Part shown: positions 1 through 9,500 of the stretch, piece after piece
Numbering within the stretch: the stretch's first letter is position 1
How the letters are laid out: each line of letters begins with the position of its first letter
NCBI GenBank assembly: GCA_012862575.1
Contig: BLSF01000013.1
Location: 62,001 to 126,000 of the forward strand
Source of the DNA: Parietichytrium sp. I65-24A
Taxonomy: Eukaryota > Sar > Bigyra > Thraustochytrida > Thraustochytriidae
Direction of reading: 5' to 3'
DNA length: 64,000 nt
Notes under the pieces: generated by a model
The model's database searches: none
What the model saw: the letters and a program-made list of their open reading frames with translations, nothing else
Told to the model about the DNA's origin: nothing
Translations under genes and position numbers: made by a program

Positions 1-252
1 CTCACACTCTTGGAATCCACATTCATGCGCCGCGTCGAAAAGGTACTACAGGCGCAGATGAAGCTCTCGCGAAGCCCGGAGTCATTTCCTCAAGCGGCTG
101 GCTCCTCTGCCGAAGAGAGCGTCTCGTCTGCCGAAGAGAAAGTACTATCTCTTCAGCTATGCAGCTTAGTGGCCGGTACCTTTGGAAATCGTCAGGGGCT
201 GGAACTGAATGCCATGCTTGGCCCAAGCACGCACATATTCTCATTCGACTAG
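1..252 (+). CDS. possible 3' end of an upstream gene (partial)
   Basis: Frame 1 is open from the first base to a TAG at 250-252, giving about 83 residues. The first half is basic and helical-looking, the middle is Ser/Glu-rich, and the end is LELNAMLGPSTHIFSFD. No family is recognised. It could be the C-terminus of a gene that begins left of the window. A 113-residue frame on the opposite strand (23-364) is also open, so the coding assignment is weak. Confidence 0.25.
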   Translation, partial: LTLLESTFMRRVEKVLQAQMKLSRSPESFPQAAGSSAEESVSSAEEKVLSLQLCSLVAGTFGNRQGLELNAMLGPSTHIFSFD

Positions 253-782
253 AGCACTCGGATGTCGGCGGACTGTTCGCGTGAATTACCCACTCCGCGA
301 GTGGCCGGCGCACATCTTCGAAGTTCCCATTGACTCTGTGATGAAAGTACAAAGCAAGTGACAAAAGTTAGCTAGCCAGGTCAAGCATGAGCATGCAACA
401 CAATCTCCACCAAAACCGTCGAGATCCTGCGCCTACGCCACAGCTCCACGCGGCTCGATTCCCACCATTTGACGCCACGTCCACAATGCATTGCTCCCCG
501 CTCCATCTCCATCTCCTCCAACTCCTACTCTAAACTCTATTCCTGCTACTGTCCACAACCGGGGGGAAAAAATTTTCAGACTCCTCGTCTCCCAACATCA
601 CAACAAGACAACAACACGACTACTTCTAGCTAGAGTACCTCACTAATCGGTCGTTGTCCCCGCGCGGACGGCCGCGGCGAACGTTGCGAAGGGCGCGCGT
701 AACGGTGCGTCCCAGTGTGACGAGCGGGGTGTGTGTGTGTGTGTGTGTGTGTCGGCTTGTGATCGTTAATAGTAAGTGCGCG
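253..782. other. intergenic region and 5' flank of the Sfi1-like gene
   Basis: No convincing gene is seen. The right end holds a (GT)12 microsatellite just before the chosen start of the next gene. Confidence 0.5.
729..752. repeat. (GT)12 microsatellite
   Basis: Uninterrupted GT dinucleotides end about 30 bases before the ATG of the Sfi1-like gene. They lie in its likely 5' UTR or promoter. Translation in the gene frame would give a Cys-Val run, one reason to start the protein at 783. Confidence 0.95.
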
Positions 783-2855
783 ATGGAAGCGGTGAAGAAG
801 CGCGAGGTGCTGGCCCAGCTGCGCAGGAGAGTGCAGAGGAGGAGCGCGACGCGGAGGAACACCCTGCTGGCGCTGTACTTTCGGTGGACGGTGCTGGTGA
901 AAGGAGCGTTCTGCGTGTGGCAGGGCAAGACGCAAGCCTCGCTAGAGAAGAAGGCGGAGGAGAGCAGGCGAAAAGAGGCGGAAGAAGAAGAAGAGTGGAG
1001 ACGGAAACGCAGGCAGGAGACTGAGGAGGCAGAAAGAGCGGCCGAGAAGGAGAAGCTAAGGGCCAAGCATGTGGCTGCGCTGAGGCACTGGGCGATGGTC
1101 GTTCAGAGAAAGGCCTTCGTAGAGTGGGTGCATGTGGCGGCCAGGAAATGGAAAGTTGACGCACATGCGCGAAGGAGACGCCTGTCGCAAGGGATGCGGC
1201 GGATGAAGCAATTGACGGAAGCGTCGCGATTGAACGGCCGCTTTGCTCTTGCGCGGGATGTTGCCGAGGAGTGGCATCGAGAGCGCAGTTTTCGCGTTGG
1301 GTTTGGGCAGCTAAGAAGGCAATGCGAGATGGCACGGAGCCGAAGGACGGCTGCCGCCTTTTACACTCAGAGCACGCTTGGCCGGGCGTTCACAGCGTGG
1401 AGAGCGACTACATGCCAGTCGGCTTTAGAGCAAAAGGACATGATTCACCTAGCAGATATGTTTTACCGCGAGAGGATACTGAGGGGAGCACTCCGAATAG
1501 CGATCCGTGCTCTACGTGATCGCGTAGCGCGACGGAAGAACGCGCTCGCTGCAGAGAGACGTTGTTATCAACTGAAAGCTTGTCGTTCAAAGCAACTGGC
1601 GATGAGCATCATGAAGAGGTGGGCCAAACAAAATCGGACGTTGAATTATTTAACTCTGGCGGCAGTTACGCACCACTTGCGTTCCTGCACCAGCAAGGCT
1701 ATGAGGGGTTGGTTGGAGTATCACTTGATGTGGAAGAGTAGGGCGAAATCCCATTTAAAGGCAGAGTCATTCCGCAATGGTCGCCTGGAACGACTAGCGC
1801 TCGACTGCTGGAAGACCTACACACAGCGGCGCCAGAAGAAAAAGGCTATGGCAGAAAAGGCTGTTGTCTGGAGGCGAGATCTGCTTCTACAACGAGGAGT
1901 ATCCGCATGGCTAAGGACAGCGGCGAAGGACCAGGCCGTAAGGACCCAAGCACTCCAGGAACATCAGGTAAATAAAGCTGCCTCTCTTGCGAAACGTGTT
2001 GCCGCAATCGCTTATCATTGGCAGAACCTAACCCTTCGCCGTAAGTTGCAACGAAATGGCTCAAACAGATCTTCGTTTACGCGGAGTCGGTTCCCCCCAG
2101 TCCCTTCCTTATCGTACTCGCAGAGCCGAAGAATACCGGCTGTTGCTCCTTCTCTCGGGACAGGAATTGACTATGACACGAGACAGCCTGTACGAGCTTC
2201 CATCTCTATGGATTGGATTGATAGAGTTGCTCTTCCAGGCCCAGTGGAGGCTCCCCGCGCAAAGCGCCCTCCACCTCGAAAACCGATAGAGCTGTTGTAT
2301 CCCTCGAAAACGCTATCGGGTGACAATGACGATACCTCAAAACATTCTTTTGTTTCGAATACTCGCCTGCCATATTTCTCTTCAGCTGAGTATGCGGAAA
2401 GGGAGCCGAATCTTTCTTTCGAACAAGGGGGTCCGATTGAAACGCGGGAAACACAGACTGATGAGGAGCCCGCCATGGCCGCCTCGCAAATTAGCATGAG
2501 CTCAACAAACTACGAGAGGGCTTTGAATCGCACTCCTCCGAACAATTTTTACTCGGTTCACGGGATGACGGAAGAGGAGGTCCGAGCCAAGCTCTTGGAG
2601 TACTCTGCGCTAAAGAAGCAGCTGCAGGAAGATCGTCTCCAGAAAGCCCACATTCGTCAAGAAATTCGCCGGCTTCGCCGCGAAGGAGCTCTCGACCTAT
2701 CTACTGACCTGTCGGCCAGTTCGGGCACGGTATCGCGTTTCGTGGACCAGCTGTCTGCTATCGAGGACCGCAAGTCGCAATTCGAAATTCTCCGTTCCCA
2801 AGTCCTGCCTCTGCTCCGGGCCCTTCTCAACCCTCATCATCACAATCGTCAATGA
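783..2855 (+). CDS. Sfi1-like centrin-binding-repeat protein
   Basis: A 690-residue, very basic, helical protein. Roughly nine repeats spaced about 23-35 residues apart each centre on a Trp with flanking hydrophobic and basic residues, for example RHWAMVVQRKAFVEW, GRAFTAWRATT, MRGWLEYHLMWKSRAK, LALDCWKTYTQRR and GVSAWLRTAAK. This is the pattern of Sfi1-type proteins, which form a long alpha helix coated with centrin at spindle pole bodies, centrosomes or basal bodies. Repeats fill about residues 1-460. A Ser/Pro-rich linker follows, then a C-terminal coiled coil (about 600-680, EEEVRAKLLEYSALKKQLQE). The start at 783 is the first ATG; the frame is open further upstream but runs through the GT microsatellite. 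Family assignment is by repeat pattern only, so other Trp-repeat coiled-coil proteins are possible. No intron is needed. Confidence 0.7.
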   Translation: MEAVKKREVLAQLRRRVQRRSATRRNTLLALYFRWTVLVKGAFCVWQGKTQASLEKKAEESRRKEAEEEEEWRRKRRQETEEAERAAEKEKLRAKHVAALRHWAMVVQRKAFVEWVHVAARKWKVDAHARRRRLSQGMRRMKQLTEASRLNGRFALARDVAEEWHRERSFRVGFGQLRRQCEMARSRRTAAAFYTQSTLGRAFTAWRATTCQSALEQKDMIHLADMFYRERILRGALRIAIRALRDRVARRKNALAAERRCYQLKACRSKQLAMSIMKRWAKQNRTLNYLTLAAVTHHLRSCTSKAMRGWLEYHLMWKSRAKSHLKAESFRNGRLERLALDCWKTYTQRRQKKKAMAEKAVVWRRDLLLQRGVSAWLRTAAKDQAVRTQALQEHQVNKAASLAKRVAAIAYHWQNLTLRRKLQRNGSNRSSFTRSRFPPVPSLSYSQSRRIPAVAPSLGTGIDYDTRQPVRASISMDWIDRVALPGPVEAPRAKRPPPRKPIELLYPSKTLSGDNDDTSKHSFVSNTRLPYFSSAEYAEREPNLSFEQGGPIETRETQTDEEPAMAASQISMSSTNYERALNRTPPNNFYSVHGMTEEEVRAKLLEYSALKKQLQEDRLQKAHIRQEIRRLRREGALDLSTDLSASSGTVSRFVDQLSAIEDRKSQFEILRSQVLPLLRALLNPHHHNRQ

Positions 2856-3587
2856 AAGCTACACATTTCCATTAGTTAATTCACAGTCAATCAAGTGTAA
2901 TGAATACGATAATTTCATGCACAGCTGCGGACCGGGCGGCAGGCAACTCATCCGTTGAAGCCGTCTTTCCCTCTGGAAGCCCTCAAGGATATCTCAAACA
3001 AGCTTTGTCGACAAGGACTTTTGCCTCGCACAATATCCTGTCAAACCAGCTGCACCGCTGCCCGACCACACAAGGTAGAACACACAGAATCACATATCAT
3101 TCATCGAACCCGACACTCAATGTAAGCGACGTGACTATCCAATCAGACAGCCTTTGACCTCCATATACTTTCCATCTGCATCCTGAATTCTGAAGTTCTG
3201 ATAATTCTGATAATTCTGATCCTGATTCCTGATTCCAACTCTTTCTCTCAGCAGCAGAGCTACTCAGGCTAAAGCAGCTGCTAGTGAGTCTGTAGATGTA
3301 GAGAGCGCCAGTGGACGCAGTGGTCACAGTGGACGTGGTGAATGAATAAGAGCAAAGAAACTAAAGAAAGAAAGAAGTATCCATCCATCCACGCACACTT
3401 GCATCTCTTCCATCACACCAAAACATACACAACATACACAACATACTCACCGCGTACCCTCGACTGCATCAGTGCCCAGTGCCCAGTGCCCGAGGACAGC
3501 GTGGCATACGCGGCGCGAAGAGTCGACAGTCCCGCTGCTCCCGGAGTCGATCGAGCCTTCGTAACGCGGAGGGTGCGCGGCGCGCAC
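2856..3587. other. intergenic region between Sfi1-like gene and SMG1
   Basis: No gene is seen. A short imperfect repeat of TTCTGATAA and TTCTGAATT words lies at about 3181-3240. The SMG1 frame is open from an ATG at 3342, but that stretch encodes low-quality sequence and is read here as 5' UTR. Confidence 0.5.
3181..3240. repeat. TTCTGAATT / TTCTGATAA low-complexity tract
   Basis: Short near-repeats of TTCTGAT and TTCTGAA stand in tandem. The same words recur in other intergenic stretches (about 33425-33460, 33645-33715, 37395-37415, 40610-40625 and 60585-60630). Confidence 0.6.
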
Positions 3588-6500
3588 ATGGCTTCGGACT
3601 CGGTGGCCGAGGCGTGCAGTCGTCTCGCTGCATGGTGCGAGAGCGGTTCGCTCGAGGACGTCCCCGACGATGCGTCGTCCTCGCTGGTGGGTGCGGTGTG
3701 GGAGGCAGCGGCGCGGACGGGCACGTGCGCGAGCGACGTGGTGGCACAGGTGCTGGACAGCGAGGACACTTTCGCCCGCAGCTCGGGATCGCGCGCAGCC
3801 ATGGCCCGATGCGTGCACGTCCTGCGCCGCGTACTGCTCCCCGATGCTGCCGAACTCGCCGCGTTCCTGCGCGGGAACCCCGAGCAGCAGCAGCAGCAGA
3901 AGAAGGAGCTGGAGAACGAGAATGGGAATGGGTTTGATAGTGGGGAGGGCGATGAAAAGGCGGCCAAGCTGGAGGCGGAGCTGGAGCTGGAGCGCACGGC
4001 GAGGTTCGTGGCAGTGGTGAACGGCGTGGTGGGTTGGTGCGCGTCGGAAGAAGGCGGCGGCGGAGCGGACAGTGGGGAGCTGTGCGCGCCGGCGGCAAGT
4101 CTGTGCCTGCACGAGGCGTTCGGCAAGGAGTGGGAGCGGCAGCAGGTGGTGCTGCAGCACATGCTGGCCATGCTGACGCAGGACATGGCCGTGGTGTGCA
4201 GGTCGGCCACTGCGCAGCCACGCAGGACCATCGGAGTGCTGACGGCATGGGCGATCGTGTGCGCGGGATTGGCGAGGGTCGCGCAGGCAGGCGCGGAGCT
4301 GGACAAGCAAGTGGAAGTGTGGGCCAGCTGCGTGGGCAGCTTCGCGCAGGTCCTGTTTAGCGAGAGCGAGTGGGCCATCGCAGACGAGCTGGCAATGCGG
4401 TGCGGGCTGTGGGTGGCCCTTTTGGAGCCGCAGGCGCTGTCAGCAAGTGTATGGTTCAATATCTCGATTCCGCTTGCAAGTGCGCTGCGGAGACCGAAGG
4501 AAAGCCTGGCCAACGAAATAATCGAAACGTTGGAGCAGGTGGCGTGGCGGATGCCTCCCGACGCCCTTGAGCGACTGTGCTTCTCGGCTGGCAGCGCAAT
4601 GAAACAGATGATTTCACGGAATGTTGCGCTTGACCGCGCCAAGAGGTTCTTTTTAAAGTGCGCTGATGAGCAGGCGCTGGCGCAGGATATCTCTCGCCTT
4701 CTCACCAGCAAAGACAAGCTCGGCCCCGCTGACGAAAGGTGGGCCACGTTTGAAATTGAGCTCGCTGCCGAACGCGGAATCGATCTAACTCTTGGCGCAG
4801 ATTCAATTTCCCACTCCCTGGAGCTCATGACGAGTCTACCAGCTCTCCAGATGGCTTTTGTCAACGCTCTTCTTAAGGAGGAAAGGGTCTGTCGTAGTGA
4901 GAATGTCATGAACGAAATTGTGAGATACGCCCTTCGGCACTCTTTGAGGGGCGTTCTGCTCGCCGCCGTGCGGTCCACTGGGGGCACCACTATTTCGCCT
5001 GCGCTCTTGCGGTTGTGCATCGTAAATAACAACGAAGATTGGGAAGTTCGCTTGGCTGCGCTTAAGGTTACTTCGTGCTTTGTTACTACTTTGATCTGCC
5101 TGGAGGACACCAATCGCGAAGTTCGGGCACAAGCTGCGGAGAACCTGGCCTCGATGCAGACACCTATGACGGATGCGCGCATGCGGCAACTGGAGCTTCT
5201 CTTGGCGTCGCGCTCGATTATACTCAAGAAGAGAAAAAATGCCATTCACGAGCGCGCCCACGCTCTATTTCTCGACAGCTTCCTAACCAGCGCTGCGAAT
5301 CTAAACAGAGCCCCCGAACTGCTCTTCCAATGGATAGAGGAGAGTTCTTTCTCTTCGAGCTACGTGGACACAGACAGAACCTGCGCGTCAGGTTTGGCGC
5401 AGGAGTTGGTCCGAGCAAAGCTGAAGAGTGTTTTTGGAAATGCATCGGCGACCTTGTCCAAGTTATCCTCTATACTTGACAACCTCGCGAGCAGTACGAA
5501 GCCGACGCATGACCGCCTCTCTTCGCTGTTGATGTCTTTTGTGTTTTCTCTTGAGCAGGAGTTTCATAGCGCAACCAAACGCGCCGCCGCTCTCACCAGG
5601 GAACCCCAGAGTGAAGCAGAGGCTCGCCAAGCTAAAAGCGACAAATTTTTTCTCACAAACAAGGCCGTCTGCGATGAATGGCTCTCCCGCATTCGGCCAT
5701 CGTGTTTGGAGTGCTCAAGGATTTGCGGCTCTGATCTGGAAACTGATGCACTGTGGCACGGTTGGCAAGGCCTGCGAGAAGGCAGGGTAGATGTAGTCGA
5801 GACCTTGTACGCGCTCTCCCAGGTCTTGAAGGCTCGAGGAGAGCCCGAGTTTGTAATGGATCTGCTCCACTGGACAATCGAACGGGACGCGGAACCACAA
5901 CAAGAGCTCCACCTTGACTCGCTCTTGCGCGGGACAGTGCACCAGGCGGCAGGGGAGCATACACAGGCGCTAAAATGCTTCAGTATGGTGAATGAGCAGC
6001 TCTGGCCGGGTCTGCTTGCATCAAATGGCGCTTCCAGCGTAAAGGTGAAACGAGAATTCACCTGGTCCACGGAAGCTTCCATAGACAGCTTGGTGGCTTT
6101 GTCTTCTTGGGGTGAGCTGGACGAACTTTGTATAAAACTGGAGCAGTCTCAGGAGTCGGCATGGGCCGCCGGGAGAGACTCGCTTGCTGAGCTCTTCGCC
6201 GTTGGGAATCCAACGGTCTTGTTTCTCGCTCAAGCCAGTAGGGGCTTTGAGCAGGTAAATAACACCATGGCGGAACAGCTTGAGAGACTCGTGAACTCGG
6301 ACACGCTAGGAGACGCTCGAGTGCTCCCGCTGCAACAATTGGACGCTGCTATCCTATGTCGTCTTCTCGGAAATGTCACCACTCTGTCAGCATCCTCAAG
6401 CAACACTGGAAGGCTTGAAGACTTGAAGGATAAAATCGCGCGCATCATTCGAAGAGCGATACACTCGAACGTATCACTATCTACGACAAATGCGTTGCAG

Positions 6501-9500
6501 GCTCGGCTTTGGTTTCTGGATACTCTCTCAAAACCTCACGGTCCATATGGCACCAAAGCGCCACCTTCCGATATAGAGGACTTGAACCTATCCACCCTGG
6601 AGATGCTGAGGCGGATATACTGGCGCGAGCCAAAATTTCAGGACCAGGTTTTGATTCTCGAATCGCGAGTTGCACGGGAGAGCGGGAACTTTGCAGCTGC
6701 TAACCGGAGGCTGCTCCAAGTCTCGGGTAAGAAGCATGTCGATTTCTTGTTGGAGCAAGCTCTGCTGCAAACTGTAAACGAAGAGCCATCGCTGGTGACT
6801 ATCGGATTTCTTCAGGAATTGGTGACGAACGTGGTGAATGAAAGATACATGCATACTCCAACTTCATTGCGCGCTGCCGAGAGGCTTTCTCAGCAGCTCG
6901 CAGGTATAGATAGCGAGTCCAAGATTCAGTACCATCTGGAGCAGGCGTGCCGTCTGATAGAGGCTCGAACTGCAACCGCCGGAGAGCGGTGTGGAGGTCA
7001 ATCAGCATGGTTTAATCTGGGATGTTGGGCACGCAAAGAAGCCCGCACACGCCCGGCTGAGAGAGCGCAACTCTTAGCATCCGCAGGACGTGCATTTCTG
7101 AACCATGTAAATTATTCAGATGAAGGTGCTCGAAGCGAAAGAACCGTCGCTTGTTTGTATTCGCTAGAAATTCTTCAAGAAGCCGAACTGCCCGATATGG
7201 TAGTTTCTGACACTCCGCCGGAAGCATGGTTGCCCTTGGTGCCCCAGCTATTGGGGGCTCTCAATAGTCATAACCGTTCCGTGCTTGAGAGTCTTGTCAT
7301 CTCTGTGGCAAAGGCTCACCCAAATCAGGTGATCTGGGACGTATTTGCTGCGAGGAACGAATTGTCTCGGGAGTTTTTCACTCAAGTGAGATCTGCATTC
7401 CCTCAATTTGATTCAGCCGAGCGAGTGATTACTGACTTGGTGGGTTGTGCAGTGTGGGTTGAGGAAAGATGGCAGAGCTTTCTTGAAAGGCTTCTCCAGC
7501 AGAGGGTGAAAACCGTCGAAGCCGTTCGGACTTTACTTGGCAACAATTCATTTGACGAGCAGACAAAGCGCGAGCGCTGCGCCGCGGTTATGCAGCCCAC
7601 ACTTTCTGCTCTCCATGACCTCTATTCGGCGACATTTGGCGAAATGGACGAGGACGACGATGAAGTGGAGGATGATGGGGAAGATGATGATCACGAGAAA
7701 GGTCCAGCCCAGGATGGCGGGGACCACGATGCCGACGGCGACGTCGCTGAAGAGGAGGGGGATGACGACGATGATGACGAAGAAGGCGAAGATGCCGAAG
7801 GGGCGTTTTCAAATGGCCAAGCCGTTGGATCAGGTCTAAGTCAGGCTGACATTGCTTCTACAGACGGGGCATCAGACGCGCGCTCTGCGTCCAATGTTTC
7901 ATCAAAGGGCGTTAGTAAATCAAGAGCCCGGTCGCGCCAAGCACGAAGGCCTGTCGAAGACGACTCAAATACATCACGCTCAAAAGCAACCGTTGCAAAT
8001 CAATGTGATCAAAACGCGAATACTGGAGCGTTGCAGGGTGACGGCCGCAAGAGCCCTACCAGCGGCGTTCGGAATGAGAGAGCAGGTAGTGGTGGCTCAG
8101 AATCTGCTGCTATTAAGAAGAGAGCTTTATCTAATCGGCTGCGGGAGTTCCAGGAGAGCATCAGGAACACCATTCAGAGTATGGAGGACTTTGCCACACT
8201 TGGGGTAGAAAACGCTTGGAGTGCACTCGACCTCGAGCATCGGCGACTTTCGCGCTGGATGAAAACTCGCCATGCTGAAGGCAAACTTAGCCTCTATGCA
8301 CCGAATCTCTTTGACCAACACACAGGTCAGGCAGGGCTCGTGATTCCTGGTTCAGATAATGTTGCGTTGACCGGTTTTGTGGATCGAGTAGTGGTCTTGT
8401 CGACCAAGACGCGGCCAAAGCGTATCTGGGTGCAAGGTAGCGATGGGCGGGAATACAGCTTTCTTTTGAAAGGAGGTGAAGATATGCGCGTAGATCAGAG
8501 AATCATGCAGTTAGGGCGGGTGGTGAACGAAATGATTGCAGCGGAGCAGGCTCACCATAAAGACATCCGGGCAGCCGGTGTGGCATTCAATACCTTTCGT
8601 ACTTTCACTGTTAATCCGCTGAGCCGCAGGGTCGGGCTTGTGCAATGGATTGAGGACGCCACGCCGCTCTTGTCCGTGTACAAAGATTGGCAGGTGTCGC
8701 AAGGGCAATCGTCTCCGCCAGGTGGATCGGATTACCTCGCTATCATCCACAAGCATGTTTCCAACGCAATTGGGGTGGACAAGGAGGTTGTCAGTCAAAT
8801 GCAGTGGAAGGAGTGGCCACAGGATGCCCTTGTTGCGGCGCTTCGAAGCGCCTCCGAATTAGTGCCAGCAGATCTTTTGGCCAAGGTACTCTGGTCGCAT
8901 GCACCCGACGCTTCATCTTGGTGGGCAAGAACGCGACGTTTCGCAAGATCGGTTGCCGCAAGTAGTATGGTAGGGCATGTTGTTGGCCTCGGCGACCGTC
9001 ATCTTGACAACATTCTTCTCGACTTATCCGACGGGGCAACGAGTGGTCAAGTGGCTCACATCGACTTTGCCGTTTGTTTTGACAAGGGACGGCGTCTACG
9101 TGTTCCCGAAACTGTTCCTTTCAGGCTGACAAAGGTGATGCGGGGTGCGCTCCCCTTCCACAATGAAAAGGAAGAATCTCGCATTGGGACAGCCGGAGTG
9201 TACGCATCTTGGAGTCACATTGTTCTTGGATCAATAAGAGACAACCGGGATTTGGTGACGTCATTGCTCTCTTCTTTGATCTTTGATGAGTCTATTGATT
9301 GGCTCAGTGAGGAAGAAAAGGGAGAAAATTACACCATGGACGTGAATGTGACTATCTCTTTGTTAGCCTCAGAGCTCAACTTGGGGGACGCCGCCATTGA
9401 GTATCAGTTCGAGCGCGAGTCTGACCCAAGTCCAAAATCCGCAATGCTGCAGGTATTTGAACGCCTGTTTGAACAAGAACGTGATTTGGCCGCGCAAGTG

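Noticed and set aside
421-480. tRNA-like GGCTCGATTCC word
   Set aside because: The flanking bases do not form a T-arm or a cloverleaf. No convincing tRNA or rRNA gene was found in the window.
654-782. N-terminal extension of the Sfi1-like protein
   Set aside because: It has no ATG and would translate a GT microsatellite.
3342-3587. Earlier ATG for SMG1
   Set aside because: The 82 added residues are low-complexity (TYTTYTTY) and unlike any kinase N-terminus. They are read as 5' UTR.
3413-5245. 610-residue open frame on the minus strand within SMG1
   Set aside because: Antisense by-product of GC-rich SMG1 coding sequence. It is Ser/Ala/Arg-rich with no motif, while the plus strand encodes a clear kinase.
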